Shown here: positions 8,087-17,745 of the stretch, piece after piece
Layout: every line of letters starts with the position of its first letter
How positions within the stretch are numbered: the first letter of the stretch is position 1
From: Candidatus Limnocylindrales bacterium
GTDB taxonomy: Bacteria; Moduliflexota; Moduliflexia; Moduliflexales; JAUQPW01
DNA length: 64,000 bases
Direction of reading: 5' to 3'
NCBI GenBank assembly: GCA_035559535.1
Contig: DATMBG010000022.1
Location: 62,001 to 126,000, forward strand
Translations under genes and position numbers: made by a program
Notes under the pieces: generated by a model
Told to the model about the DNA's origin: nothing
Databases searched by the model: none
Seen by the model: the letters and a program-made list of their open reading frames with translations, nothing else

Positions 8087-9712
8087 TTAGAAGGTATAGT
8101 AAATGGATAGACCACCCTTAATAGCCGTGTCATCACCGGCAGCACTGTTATCGACAAATTGACCGGTCAGAGGATCTAAGAACACACCGCTTTTTCCGGT
8201 TACATACTCACCCGGGACCATGAAATCAAATTCACCATTGAGTACGGTGTTGTCGTTAATGCGATAGGTGAAGTAGAAATCGACTTCATTGCCAATGGAT
8301 TTATCTTCAGTTCCATCAAAGAATCGAGGACCTCCAAAGATACTCTGGGTCCCAAAGAAGTGATCTTCTACCGCTCGAATGTTCAGATATTCTACTCCAA
8401 GTCGAAGGGGCGTTCCTGCAAAGGGTTCCGCCGAGGCAAAGAGCTTAAATACAATGGAGTTAGCCGGGTTGCCGTGGCCGGTGAAGCCGTTTACGCTGTT
8501 ATCAAAGAAGAGTCGAGAATAAATATAATCGGAGTTGATGACCTGGTGCTCTTCATTCTTATCCCGGGTCTTGGGATCATCTCCACTGGCATAGGTAAAC
8601 TTTGCACCTATATTAGCTTTGGCAGCAGTGAGATTATAGGAAACAGTACCATCCAGGGCGAATCCCCTCAGATCCACATCCCCGCGGAATTGATCTTTTA
8701 TCTTACCGGTAGAGACTACACCTTCTGCAATATAATTCAGACCACCCGACTTACCTACGACATTGAGGTCAAACCAAGTGGTGGTAACCTTATCCCCTCC
8801 GTAGAAACCGAAGAAATTAGGATCTTGAACCGTACCGGGGAGACCGTTGGGGAAGGTCGTAAATCTGGGATCCCCTGTAGGACTGGGGCCAAAACCACCA
8901 TCGGCTGCTGGCGGACCACCCACATGGGTATCACCACTTTTCCCGAGTGCCGTAGCGAAACCATCAAAGGTTGCACTCCCATTGATCCCGCTCTTGTTAA
9001 GCTCGTAGATCACATACCCTCCAATGGTCAGGTTGGGATTAACCGGAATGCTGGCGTTAAAACCATAAGCATCGGCATCAAAATCGGTCCCGAGACCTCC
9101 TTCCTGAAGTTTCATGGTAAAGAAATAGCCATCAAATTTATCCGGTACGTCAATTCGGATCTTGGTACCCGGAGCATCCACAAAACCTACAACCAGGTGA
9201 TTGGGTCCCAGATCAAACCCGGGAACTCCGGCAATAACGGACAGGTGTGGAGAAATCTGTGGGATTCTTACATCCACATAAGCTTCCTGGGTGATAATAT
9301 TGACACTATCCCCACCAAAACCACGACCTTTCCAGTTACCACCGATTACAGGATGCCCGTTTGAATCGATAATGTTTCCACCGGCACCAACTTCCTGGGC
9401 CCCCAGGTTTCCAAAACCGGGGAATTCGCCAAAGTCTCCACTGCTACCTGCAACACCGTTATCATTGGTTCGTAAGAATAATACCGCCTTTACATTGTCA
9501 CTGGCCTTGGCGGTCATAATGGATTGAAACCTCAAGTCAAAAACGGTTAAGGTATTATCATTATTCCTGTTGAAATCCAGATCGAGAAACCACCATCTGG
9601 TTCTAAAATCTCCACTAAACGTCACTTCCACACCAAAGGATTTAGAAGGAAAGAATATGGCTATATTTATGACTATCAGGGCTAAAGCTAGATACAGTTT
9701 TAAAGCTTTCAT
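8087..9712 (-). CDS. Outer-membrane beta-barrel protein (porin-like)
   Basis: 541-aa exported protein. A signal peptide (about 1-27, ending SFG) is followed by many alternating amphipathic strands, Gly/Asn/Asp-rich turns and a last residue Phe in the strand GGLSIYYTF. That terminal aromatic is the usual BAM signal of outer-membrane barrels. The opening, VTFSGDFRTRWWFLDLDFN, resembles alginate-export/OprD-like and other long barrels whose first strand is FSGxFRxR. Substrate unknown. A good Shine-Dalgarno sequence (AAAGGAGAGG) fixes the start, and a promoter lies 40-65 bp upstream. The long open frame on the other strand (8360-9364) is a codon-bias shadow. Confidence 0.85.
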   Translation of the reverse strand: MKALKLYLALALIVINIAIFFPSKSFGVEVTFSGDFRTRWWFLDLDFNRNNDNTLTVFDLRFQSIMTAKASDNVKAVLFLRTNDNGVAGSSGDFGEFPGFGNLGAQEVGAGGNIIDSNGHPVIGGNWKGRGFGGDSVNIITQEAYVDVRIPQISPHLSVIAGVPGFDLGPNHLVVGFVDAPGTKIRIDVPDKFDGYFFTMKLQEGGLGTDFDADAYGFNASIPVNPNLTIGGYVIYELNKSGINGSATFDGFATALGKSGDTHVGGPPAADGGFGPSPTGDPRFTTFPNGLPGTVQDPNFFGFYGGDKVTTTWFDLNVVGKSGGLNYIAEGVVSTGKIKDQFRGDVDLRGFALDGTVSYNLTAAKANIGAKFTYASGDDPKTRDKNEEHQVINSDYIYSRLFFDNSVNGFTGHGNPANSIVFKLFASAEPFAGTPLRLGVEYLNIRAVEDHFFGTQSIFGGPRFFDGTEDKSIGNEVDFYFTYRINDNTVLNGEFDFMVPGEYVTGKSGVFLDPLTGQFVDNSAAGDDTAIKGGLSIYYTF

Positions 9713-9751
9713 AATGACCTCTCCTTTTTTCCTTAGAAATTTAAGTTAACT

Positions 9752-9780
9752 ATTATTACGAACTACCCAGAGTTGGTCAA
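9752..9780 (-). promoter_or_regulatory. Promoter for the beta-barrel gene
   Basis: On the minus strand TTGACC (9780-9775), 17-bp spacer, AATAAT (9757-9752). The leader would be about 35 nt and contains the strong ribosome site. Confidence 0.5.
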
Positions 9781-9881
9781 ACAACTACTATGAAACTTCA
9801 ACAACCTAAAAACTGATAAATCTAACTGGCTCTAAGCTTATCCTTACGTTACTTATCCCGTTTTTTAATCACCTCCTCTTT

Positions 9882-11999
9882 CTAAGAAACTTTGAGTTTA
9901 AAAAACATAATCAAAGACTGCTGATTGGGAAGGAAAAAGCCTTCATCTTGATTAAGTCCTACGACCAGCAGATCAGATCCGGCTATTTCTCCGGGTACTA
10001 ACTGATAATCTGAAATATAACTATCCAGGACCGGGGTTGCATATTGTTCTTGAAAAGAGATACCATTCCATTTTAAAACCGCCATCTGTCCTTTTTGATA
10101 GGACACAGCCCCTCGGAGTGGGCGAAACGGAGCGATGTTTTTCCGTAGAATTACCTCAGGAATCCCATCCCGATCCAGATCTTCGGTCAAAATTTTTTCT
10201 TTAACCGTCAGACGCCAAACTCCCTGAAAACCTTCCCTTGTTTCATTAACCTGCAAGATGGTATCTGCCGTTTCCTGGTCCCGGGTCTGGAGGAATTCGA
10301 GCCGAGATCCTCCATAGAATTCCTTACTTCTCCAGATAAGCTTTCCTCCCGTTCCATAGAACTTTAGATGATCCTCCTCATCTAAAAAGAGAACTTCAGG
10401 GTCCTTCCCATCCTTCAGGTTAAACCATATAGATCCATAAATATCTGCCTTGCCCGGCAGAGAGAGATCACGGGTCATCTGGTAACGATTATCCCGCCAT
10501 TCATAGATCATCAGGTTTCCAAAAAAAGGTCGGTCGGTTCCCAGATGTTGGGCCAAAAGCTGAGGAGGTTCCTTTGGGTTTTTCAAAACTCGGAAATAGA
10601 GATTTTGGTCCTGGGCAATCCGTTTAAATTCTCCCTGTTGATATTCTAAAACAAAAGAAGTTAATCGCCCTTTCCTCAAATCGGTTACGAAGATTTCATC
10701 CTTTCCATTTTTATTAATGTCGCCAACCCCCACAGAGATATAATTGGCTTCCCCAGGTCCCCGGTCTATATAAAGTTCTTCCAATTCAATCTGATTTCCA
10801 TTAAAGGACTCGGGCAATCGATAAATCTGGACCGAATTACGTCCGATAATAACGATTTCCTTACGACCATCTCCGTACAAATCTCCCACATCCAATCCAC
10901 GGATTCCAAAGGGGAAGGCCTGACTGCGACCAACTTCCTCTATCTCCCCTCCTTTGCGGGAATCTTGTTTAGAGGGTCCAGGCGTTTGAGGCTTTACCGA
11001 AGAACCAGACAGCTCAGATTTTCTCTCAGGGGCTTTCTGAGTCTGGGAAGGCCCAGAAGCAGGAGAAAGGTCCTCGCCTTTCTGGGTTTCTGCTTCTCCG
11101 TGTCCTTCTGTAGCAATCTGTTCAGTAAGAACCAAGGGTACAGAAGCCTCCAGTATCGTAGTCCCATCCTGAGCAGAAAGAAGCCGGCTCATTAAAATCC
11201 ACTTTTCCCCTTCCTGCTGAATTACCCCATCCAACAGATAAGCCGATTTTAGCTGTTCAGCCAGTTCCTTAATACCCTTTTGATCCAGAATCTGGTCAGG
11301 ACGAATCCCTTTTTCCTTCAAAGCCTTTTCAACCTCTGCTCCCTGGATGACCTCAACCACTCCGGCCATCTGCAATTTCGCGGCTATCTCTCTTTGCAGA
11401 GGTGTAAAATCAACCGAAGATAACCTGATGGAATGAGAAAAGAAGGGAAGAAGGGCCAGGGTCATTTTACCCGCAAGGAGTTCAACCCGGTCTTTAGGCT
11501 CGATTGTCTGACCTTTTTCGATGGATAAAATGGCAGCTACCGAATAGTTCTGTTCTATCTGGGTTACCTGAAGAGTCCCAATGTTCCGTTTGGGCGTCCC
11601 TAGAGTTTGCCCTGTAACGGGATGTTTCAACTCCTCTTCTTCGCGATATACCTTTAATTTCGAACCTATCTGAACTCCATCTTTAGCGGTTAAATCTATG
11701 TAAACTTCCTGATTCCTAACAGAAACAACAAACCCTGTTGCCGTAGATTCCCGACTCGGAAGTCTTGAGCGAATTTGAGACACCAGGGTATCTGTAATTT
11801 CCTGGAGGTTTCCTAGGGAAGGAGTTATAGAGGTACTTTGGACGGGTTGTTCCTCTGGAGAGGAAGTCCGTTTTTGGGAAGAAGAGAGAGGTGATGGATA
11901 TTGTGCCTTGCTGGATTCTTTACCTTCCAGTGTACTCCTTGAGCAAGAGGCAACTCCCAAGATACCTGTTAAGAGAAATAAAATAAACTTCTTGTTCAT
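9882..11999 (-). CDS. Lipoprotein with FlgT/TolB-like and FG-GAP-like regions
   Basis: About 705 aa. The signal ends in VASC, a good lipobox, so it is a lipoprotein. Residues about 60-165 resemble the C-terminal domain of FlgT (TGFVVSVRNQEVYIDLTAKDGV, then VYREEEELKHPVTGQTLG). About 170-290 looks like a TolB-N/CsgG-type domain (LALLPFF, LQREIAAKLQMAGVVEVI). A Ser/Pro/Lys-rich linker (about 305-350) follows. The C-terminal half has FG-GAP/VCBS-like Asp motifs (DVGDLYGDGRKEIVI, VGDINKNGKDEIFVTDL, DLDRDGIPEVIL), which usually bind Ca2+ in beta-propellers. Function unknown; an envelope sensing or adhesion role is inferred. The start is ATG 11999; the TTG at 12008 is less likely. Confidence 0.75.
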   Translation of the reverse strand: MNKKFILFLLTGILGVASCSRSTLEGKESSKAQYPSPLSSSQKRTSSPEEQPVQSTSITPSLGNLQEITDTLVSQIRSRLPSRESTATGFVVSVRNQEVYIDLTAKDGVQIGSKLKVYREEEELKHPVTGQTLGTPKRNIGTLQVTQIEQNYSVAAILSIEKGQTIEPKDRVELLAGKMTLALLPFFSHSIRLSSVDFTPLQREIAAKLQMAGVVEVIQGAEVEKALKEKGIRPDQILDQKGIKELAEQLKSAYLLDGVIQQEGEKWILMSRLLSAQDGTTILEASVPLVLTEQIATEGHGEAETQKGEDLSPASGPSQTQKAPERKSELSGSSVKPQTPGPSKQDSRKGGEIEEVGRSQAFPFGIRGLDVGDLYGDGRKEIVIIGRNSVQIYRLPESFNGNQIELEELYIDRGPGEANYISVGVGDINKNGKDEIFVTDLRKGRLTSFVLEYQQGEFKRIAQDQNLYFRVLKNPKEPPQLLAQHLGTDRPFFGNLMIYEWRDNRYQMTRDLSLPGKADIYGSIWFNLKDGKDPEVLFLDEEDHLKFYGTGGKLIWRSKEFYGGSRLEFLQTRDQETADTILQVNETREGFQGVWRLTVKEKILTEDLDRDGIPEVILRKNIAPFRPLRGAVSYQKGQMAVLKWNGISFQEQYATPVLDSYISDYQLVPGEIAGSDLLVVGLNQDEGFFLPNQQSLIMFFKLKVS

Positions 12000-12296
12000 A
12001 AAAGCCAACTCAATTTATTAATTATTCACCCTAGAGACACAGGGATACCGGCCTCTGGAACCCCAGTTCTTGTTGAGTAAATTTACTTATAATAAATTGA
12101 TTCCAACAATCCTGAGCCAGACCGATAACCCGTTTTCCTACAAGAACCCATCATTTTCTTCCTTTACCTGTTGTCTATTCAAATCCTTATCTGTATTTTT
12201 GTGTATGCCTCTAAGGTTCAATAATTGTCGCCCGAGTAAGGGGTATCCTGTTTTTCTTTTTAAGTCAAGTACAAAATTAAAAATTTACACAAAAAT
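12000..12296. other. Intergenic, AT-rich
   Basis: No gene is supported; a 78-codon open frame on the plus strand has no ribosome site and no protein-like character. The stretch is AT-rich and holds the upstream region of the leftward lipoprotein gene. No clear terminator for the sugar kinase was seen. Confidence 0.4.
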
Positions 12297-13256
12297 TTAT
12301 CTTTGAATACTGCTACTCCCTCCTGCCAGAACCTGTTCTAATTCTTCCCTGGTGATAAACGCCATATCGCCTGGAATGGAGTATTTTAAGGCAGCCAAAG
12401 CATTCCCATACCTCAAAGCTTCTGGGACCCCACCCCGGGAATATCCATACAAGAACCCGGCATTGAAAGCATCTCCACCTCCCAACCGTTCGATGGGTTT
12501 TGCTTTGAAAGGTTCTCCCCGAAAGAATTTTCCTTCCTGGAGGGCTACTGCTCCTTCTGCCCCTACGGTCATGGCAATGACCTCGCATTTAAATCGCTCC
12601 ATAAGACGTTCCAGGATTTCTTCATAGGAGCCTGCAAGCTTGAAAACGGTTCGGACATCGTTATAAGTTATAAAGAGGATTTGGGCCCTGGCACAAAAGC
12701 CGGATAAGACCCTTTCGGCTGCTTCGGGTGACCATAATCGGGAACGGTAGTTAAGATCAAAGGAAGTTTTGATCCCGGCGTCTCTGGCAAAGTCCATCAT
12801 TCGAGACGTAATGATATAACAATTCTCACTGAGGGCCGGGGTAATACCCGAGAGGTGAAGGAGCTCACCCTGGGTCAGAAGGTTATAATCGATTTCATCG
12901 GGACTCATCAGGGCAATGGCCGAATGATTTCGATCATAGATAATTTGGGAAGGTCTGGGTTCTTCACTGACTTCCAAATAAAAGACCCCTACTCTTCCCT
13001 GGGAAGTCCAGCGGACCTGAGACACATCCACTCCATGAAACCGAAGCTCATGGGCAATCCTTCGTCCCCAAGGATTATCGACCAGCTTAGAAAGCCAGAG
13101 CACCTTCCACCCCAGGCGGGCCAGGGCTACTGCTACATTGGATTCAGAACCCCCCACATACACATTTAGCGAGGTGCACTGCTCTAATCTCTGCCCTGGA
13201 TGGGTAGAGAGTCGGATCATGGTTTCGCCAAAAGAAATAAAGTTGTATAATTTCAT
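12297..13256 (-). CDS. PfkB-family sugar kinase (KdgK-like)
   Basis: ATP-dependent kinase of the ribokinase fold, probably acting on a sugar acid such as 2-keto-3-deoxygluconate, by overall resemblance only. 319 aa from the ATG at 13256, the family length. The N-terminal motif FISFGETMIRLS and NVYVGGSESNVAVALARLGW is typical of KdgK. The second signature, RLGGGDAFNAGFLYGY, carries the catalytic Asp and anion hole; the usual DTTGAGD reads GGGD here, as in many KdgK-like members. The frame stays open to 13553 but the extra part would overlap EF-G and looks non-coding. There is no Shine-Dalgarno sequence, and the promoter sits so close that the mRNA is probably leaderless. Confidence 0.88.
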   Translation of the reverse strand: MKLYNFISFGETMIRLSTHPGQRLEQCTSLNVYVGGSESNVAVALARLGWKVLWLSKLVDNPWGRRIAHELRFHGVDVSQVRWTSQGRVGVFYLEVSEEPRPSQIIYDRNHSAIALMSPDEIDYNLLTQGELLHLSGITPALSENCYIITSRMMDFARDAGIKTSFDLNYRSRLWSPEAAERVLSGFCARAQILFITYNDVRTVFKLAGSYEEILERLMERFKCEVIAMTVGAEGAVALQEGKFFRGEPFKAKPIERLGGGDAFNAGFLYGYSRGGVPEALRYGNALAALKYSIPGDMAFITREELEQVLAGGSSSIQR

Positions 13257-13263
13257 AGCCAAT

Positions 13264-13294
13264 AGTATATCTATCCTATTTTGAGCTTTGTCAA
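13264..13294 (-). promoter_or_regulatory. Candidate leaderless promoter of the sugar kinase
   Basis: Minus strand TTGACA (13294-13289) and TATACT (13269-13264), spacer 19 bp, slightly long. The ATG begins 8 nt past the -10 box, so transcription would start at or next to the start codon. Confidence 0.4.
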
Positions 13295-13311
13295 GTATTA
13301 AGAAAAAAATC

Positions 13312-13340
13312 TTGACGGTCTTGGAGAGTAATGTTAGAAA
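13312..13340 (+). promoter_or_regulatory. Promoter for EF-G2 gene
   Basis: TTGACG (13312-13317), 17-bp spacer, TAGAAA (13335-13340). Divergent from the sugar-kinase promoter. The leader is about 67 nt and ends in a strong ribosome site (AAGGAGGATAA). Confidence 0.5.
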
Positions 13341-13414
13341 CAATAAAAAAGGGAGATAAAACTTAACAAGAAATTTACTTCTCCAGAAGAAGAAGGAAGA
13401 AGGAGGATAACTCA

Positions 13415-15499
13415 ATGAGCTATGAAGCTGCAAATATCCGAAATGTCGGATTGGTCGGTCATGGGCATTCTGGGAAGACCTCTCTGACAGAAGCAATGCT
13501 ATTTGATGCCAAGGCGATTGACCGATTAGGGAAAGTAGAAGAGGGGACGACAACGACCGATTATGACGAGGACGAGAAAAAGCGTCAGGTCAGTATTAGT
13601 TCGGCCCTTGCCTATTGTGAATGGAATAAACATAAGATCAATATTTTAGATACCCCAGGATTTGGAACTTTTATTGCAGACACCCGGGCCTCTTTAAGAG
13701 CCGTGGATAGTGCTGTTGTCGTGGTCAATGCAGTAGCCGGGGTAGAGGTCATGACCGAAAAAGTCTGGGGGTTTATCAACGAATATGACCTTCCCAGGTT
13801 AGCGTTTATAAACAGGCTGGATCGGGAACGGGCCAGTTTCGAAAGAACTTTAACCAGCATGAGGGATCTGCTTTCAAAGGATATCCTGCCGGTACAAGTT
13901 CCTTTAGGTGAAGAAGAAGCTTTTAGAGGGGTCATAGATCTCATCCGGAACAAAGCCCTGGTTTATCAGAAGGATTTATCTGGAAGTTATAAAGTAGAGG
14001 AGATTCCGCCCGATTTAAAGAATCAGGTTGAAAAATACCGGGGTGAGCTCATGGAGAAAGTTGCCGAACTGGATGACGGGCTCCTGGAGAAGTACCTGGA
14101 GAGTGGAGAACTCTCAGAAGAGGAACTTACAACCGGGTTACGTAAAGCTATCTTGGCCAGACAAATCGTCCCGGTCTTTTGTGGTTCTGCAACCAACAAT
14201 ATAGGAGTTCAACCTCTCTTAGAGGCTATTATTAAGTGGTTACCTTCGCCTTCAGAGAGACCTCCCATGGTAGGGGTTAAACCGGGAACCGAAGAAAAAA
14301 TTGTTCGACAGGTAGATCCCAACGAGCCATTTTCGGCTCTGGTTTTTAAAACAATTGTAGATCCTTTTGCAGGACGTATTTCCCTGCTTAAAATGTGTTC
14401 CGGTAAACTCCAGGTAGACTCTCAGGTATATAATTCTTCTAAACGAGAACGGGAGCGGGTTGGGGCCATTGTTTGGTTGCAAGGAAAGAAGCAAAAACCT
14501 GTAGAATCGGCAATCGCTGGAGACCTGGTGGCGGTTCTCAAACTGGTTCATACGCTGACCGGAGATACGTTATGTGATGAAAAGAACCCTATTGTATATC
14601 CGCCCATTGAGTTTCCACAACCGGTTATTTCCTTTGCCATTGAACCTAAGTCCAGAGGAGATGAGGAAAAAATCAGTGCAGCCCTTGCCCGAATTAATCA
14701 GGAAGATCCGGCCCTGAGATACCATCGGGATCCCCAAACCAAGGAACTTCTCGTATCCGGGATGGGACAACTCCATGTGGAGGTTGCCATCGATAAGCTC
14801 AAAAACCGTTATGGTGTGGAAGTAGATCTTAAAACCCCCAAGGTCCCTTATAAGGAAACCATCAAATCGAAAACCGAAGTCCAGGGTAAATATAAAAAGC
14901 AATCGGGAGGTCGGGGACAATACGGAGATACCTGGTTAAGATTGGAACCGCTACCCCGTGGAAAAGGGTTCGAATTTGCCGAAGAAATCGTCGGCGGTGT
15001 TGTTCCCAAGCAATATATTCCGGCTGTTGAAAAGGGGCTTCTGGAAGCTATCCAATCCGGGGTCTTGGCAGGTTATCCGGTCACGGACATCAAAATTACC
15101 CTTTTTGACGGTTCCTATCATGAAGTGGACTCTTCGGAAATGGCCTTTAAAATCGCAGCTTCCATTGGATTTAAGGAAGGCATGAAAAAATGCAATCCAA
15201 CCCTCCTGGAGCCTATCATGCTGGTGGAAGTAACCGCTCCAGAAGAATACATGGGGGATATCATCGGAGACCTCAACAGCCGAAGAGGTCGCGTTCTGGG
15301 CATGGATTCTCAAGGTGGAATCCAACGAATCCGGGCTCATGTACCCTTGGCTGAGATGTTAAAATACTCTCCCGCCTTACGCTCCATCACTGGTGGACGT
15401 GGAGACTACACCATGGAGTTCTCCCATTACGAGGAAGTCCCCAGTCACCTCCAGGCGAAAATCATCGAAGAAGCGAAACGAGAGAAGGGTGAGGAATAG
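13415..15499 (+). CDS. Elongation factor G-like GTPase (EF-G2 type)
   Basis: 694-aa translational GTPase with the full EF-G domain set: G domain, domain II, III, IV and V. The P-loop is GHGHSGKT (15-22), G3 is DTPGF, and G4 reads NRLD instead of NKMD, which marks the EF-G paralogue group (EF-G2/FusA2) rather than canonical EF-G. The switch I region (EGTTTTDYDEDEKKRQVSI) also fits that group. Domain IV has GGRGQYGDTWLRLEPL and the C-terminal part has RRGRVLGMDSQGG. Whether it acts in elongation, recycling or stress cannot be told. The shared intergenic region with the sugar kinase is divergent. It is followed directly by an octamer hairpin. Confidence 0.93.
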   Translation: MSYEAANIRNVGLVGHGHSGKTSLTEAMLFDAKAIDRLGKVEEGTTTTDYDEDEKKRQVSISSALAYCEWNKHKINILDTPGFGTFIADTRASLRAVDSAVVVVNAVAGVEVMTEKVWGFINEYDLPRLAFINRLDRERASFERTLTSMRDLLSKDILPVQVPLGEEEAFRGVIDLIRNKALVYQKDLSGSYKVEEIPPDLKNQVEKYRGELMEKVAELDDGLLEKYLESGELSEEELTTGLRKAILARQIVPVFCGSATNNIGVQPLLEAIIKWLPSPSERPPMVGVKPGTEEKIVRQVDPNEPFSALVFKTIVDPFAGRISLLKMCSGKLQVDSQVYNSSKRERERVGAIVWLQGKKQKPVESAIAGDLVAVLKLVHTLTGDTLCDEKNPIVYPPIEFPQPVISFAIEPKSRGDEEKISAALARINQEDPALRYHRDPQTKELLVSGMGQLHVEVAIDKLKNRYGVEVDLKTPKVPYKETIKSKTEVQGKYKKQSGGRGQYGDTWLRLEPLPRGKGFEFAEEIVGGVVPKQYIPAVEKGLLEAIQSGVLAGYPVTDIKITLFDGSYHEVDSSEMAFKIAASIGFKEGMKKCNPTLLEPIMLVEVTAPEEYMGDIIGDLNSRRGRVLGMDSQGGIQRIRAHVPLAEMLKYSPALRSITGGRGDYTMEFSHYEEVPSHLQAKIIEEAKREKGEE

Positions 15500-15510
15500 C
15501 GTGTAGGACT

Positions 15511-15622
15511 GGGGAGTATGGGAGTATGGGGGTGTGGGGGTGTGGAAGTGTGGGAGTGTGGAAGTATGAAGATATATACTTCCACACCCCCACACCCCCA
15601 TACTCCCATACTCCCATACTTC
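15511..15622. repeat. Octamer-repeat hairpin, family GGRRGTRT
   Basis: The left arm is about eight tandem imperfect copies of an 8-bp unit (GGGAGTAT, GGGGGTGT, GGAAGTGT and variants) from 15511. The right arm is their reverse complement (ATACTTCCACACCCCCACAC and on). It can form a stem of about 45 bp. It fills almost the whole gap between the EF-G2 stop (15499) and the next ATG (15630), and no Shine-Dalgarno sequence is left before that ATG. Confidence 0.85.
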
Positions 15623-15629
15623 TTTTTTA

Positions 15630-17564
15630 ATGCGATACGGTTTTGTCATAGATCATCGTAAATGTATCGGTTGTCATGCCTGTACAGTTGCCTGCAAAGA
15701 AGAAAATCGGGTTCCTTTAGGAGTGAATCGGACCTGGGTAAAGTATATCGAAAAAGGAGAATTTCCGAACACCCGCAGACATTTTGCGGTTCTTCGCTGT
15801 AATCACTGTGATAATCCTCCTTGCGTTTTTATCTGCCCTACCGCCGCCCTTTTCAAAAGATCGGATGGGATCGTCGATTTTAATCAGGAGCGTTGTATTG
15901 GCTGCAAATCCTGCATGCAAGCCTGCCCCTATGACGCGCTTTATCTGGATCCGGAAACCCAAACAGCGGCAAAATGTCATTTCTGTGCCCATCGTGTAGA
16001 AGTTAACCTTAAACCGGCCTGTGAAATCGTTTGCCCGGAAGAAGCCATAATTTCAGGAGATTTAGATGACCCCACCAGCAAAGTCTCTCAAATTATAGCC
16101 CGAGAAGTCGTGCAGGTAAGGAAGCCGGAACAGGGAACCTATCCTAAACTTTACTACCTCAATGCCGATAGTACCCTCCTTACTCCAGGTACAGCTCCGA
16201 TCTCCAATACTTACCTGTGGGCAGAGATACCTGATAAAAAGGACCTGGAGAATTCAAGACCTTCTGGGATCCGGAAACCCGAAGATAAGGAACTGCAGGG
16301 ACTTTCTGAGGGACAAGGGCAAAGGGCACCTGCCGTGGAAGAATCGGATCTGGCCCGAAAAAAGTTTCTGGCTAAGTTATTAGGAGAAGATGGGGTGAGT
16401 TCAGAATTAAGTTGGAAATCCGACGGGTTGGATTATAAGACCCCGTTAACGGCCCGGACCGTTTACGATGTGAACCATCCTAAACCCTGGGGTGGAAAAA
16501 TTTCCCTTTACATCTGGACTAAATCCATTGCGTCAGGTACCTTCCTTTTATCGGCGTTCCTTCCCTACCTGTACGGGCGGATGGAAGGATCGGCTTTATC
16601 CGAAAGTACTCTGTTTAAATGGGGAGGACCCTTGCTGGCCCTTATTTTTTTGGCCTTCACTACAGTCCTTCTCATTGCAGACTTAAAACGACCTGAGCGA
16701 TTCTTCTTCGTTCTTACGAAACCCCAATGGCGGTCCTGGCTGACCCGAGGTGCCTATATCCTGGTTATTTACGGACTCATTCTGTCCCTCTGGTTTTTGG
16801 CAACTCTGATGGGGGGAGAAGAAACCCGACAATTCCCCTGGACGGGACTTAGAGCGACGCTTTTCTGGCCCGGGATCATCTTCGCGGCTTTCAGTGCTAT
16901 TTATACCGGATTTTTATTCGGTCAGGCAGAAGGGAGAGATTTCTGGCAAAGTCCTTTGATGCCGGTCCACCTCCTGATCCAGGCCATGTTAGCAGGAGCT
17001 GCAACGCTCCTGTTACTGTCCGTGATCCTTTCAACCTTTTCTATGGACTCTCCGAGGGTTTTGGGATTGACCGTTCAAACTTTGAACACCCTTCTGATAG
17101 GAAGTCTGCTGCTAAACGCTTTTATAATCCTGGCAGGTGAATTGTTGATGCCCCACCCCAACCGGGATATCCAGAGGGTGGTTCGCCTCATTATAAAAGG
17201 CCCTTATAAATTTCTTTTCTGGGGAGGGGTCCTCTTTATGGGACATATGTTGCCTCTATCCCTCCTTTTAGCACCTACAGAAGCCTGGACCTTGCTTGGC
17301 TTGCTTCTCTCTATCTTTGGAATCTTGGGTGCCTTATCAGAATGGACGAGAACCCCCCGTCAACTTTCTTTAAAACCTTATAAAGGGATATATTGGATAG
17401 TTTTGACTCTCCTGGGTTTTATACCCCTTGTTTTACTCCTTTCAGGAAACATCTCTATATTTACCTCCCCGGCCAACTTTCTTGCACCCCTGTTGAGTTT
17501 AGGGGGACTTCTGGCCTTTGAGCACGTTCGCGTTATGGCAGGTCAATCGATACCTTTGAGTTAG
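15630..17564 (+). CDS. Fused FeS-NrfD subunit of a molybdoenzyme
   Basis: Electron-transfer and membrane-anchor subunit in one chain of 644 aa; in most relatives these are two proteins. Residues 1-200 hold a four-cluster ferredoxin domain of the DmsB/PsrB kind: Cys12-x2-15-x2-18-x3-22, CNHCDNPPCVFICP, CIGCKSCMQACP and CHFCAHRVEVNLKPACEIVCP, all Cys present. After a linker (about 205-280) comes an NrfD-type quinone-binding membrane domain with about eight or nine helices, starting near SLYIWTKSIASGTFLLSAF. It should pass electrons between quinone and the catalytic subunit encoded next. No signal peptide, so the FeS domain is likely cytoplasmic. No ribosome site; a hairpin ends 7 bases before the ATG. 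Confidence 0.9.
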   Translation: MRYGFVIDHRKCIGCHACTVACKEENRVPLGVNRTWVKYIEKGEFPNTRRHFAVLRCNHCDNPPCVFICPTAALFKRSDGIVDFNQERCIGCKSCMQACPYDALYLDPETQTAAKCHFCAHRVEVNLKPACEIVCPEEAIISGDLDDPTSKVSQIIAREVVQVRKPEQGTYPKLYYLNADSTLLTPGTAPISNTYLWAEIPDKKDLENSRPSGIRKPEDKELQGLSEGQGQRAPAVEESDLARKKFLAKLLGEDGVSSELSWKSDGLDYKTPLTARTVYDVNHPKPWGGKISLYIWTKSIASGTFLLSAFLPYLYGRMEGSALSESTLFKWGGPLLALIFLAFTTVLLIADLKRPERFFFVLTKPQWRSWLTRGAYILVIYGLILSLWFLATLMGGEETRQFPWTGLRATLFWPGIIFAAFSAIYTGFLFGQAEGRDFWQSPLMPVHLLIQAMLAGAATLLLLSVILSTFSMDSPRVLGLTVQTLNTLLIGSLLLNAFIILAGELLMPHPNRDIQRVVRLIIKGPYKFLFWGGVLFMGHMLPLSLLLAPTEAWTLLGLLLSIFGILGALSEWTRTPRQLSLKPYKGIYWIVLTLLGFIPLVLLLSGNISIFTSPANFLAPLLSLGGLLAFEHVRVMAGQSIPLS

Positions 17565-17740
17565 TATAGGAGTATGGGCGTATGGGGGTGTGGGGGTATG
17601 GGAGTATGGGAGTATGGGGATATGGAAGTATGGGCGTATGGGAGTATGGGAGTAAATTCCCCCTCACACTTCCATACATCCATACCATACTTCCCTGCGC
17701 CCACACCCCCATACGCCCATACTTCCATATCCCCATACCT
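17565..17740. repeat. Octamer-repeat hairpin, family GGRRGTRT
   Basis: The longest copy, about 176 bp. The left arm (GTATGGGGGTGTGGGGGTAT and following units) and right arm (CCACACCCCCATACGCCCAT and following units) are reverse complements with mismatches. It begins at the base after the previous stop codon and ends 5 bases before the next ATG, leaving no Shine-Dalgarno sequence. Confidence 0.85.
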
Positions 17741-17745
17741 GTTTT

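Noticed and set aside
8360-9364. 334-codon open frame on the plus strand, opposite the outer-membrane beta-barrel gene
   Set aside because: No ribosome site and no recognisable domain. The minus-strand frame has a signal peptide, beta-strand pattern, terminal Phe and strong ribosome site, so this is a shadow.
13257-13553. N-terminal extension of the sugar kinase frame
   Set aside because: It overlaps EF-G on the other strand, is low in coding character and precedes a standard PfkB N-terminus at 13256.
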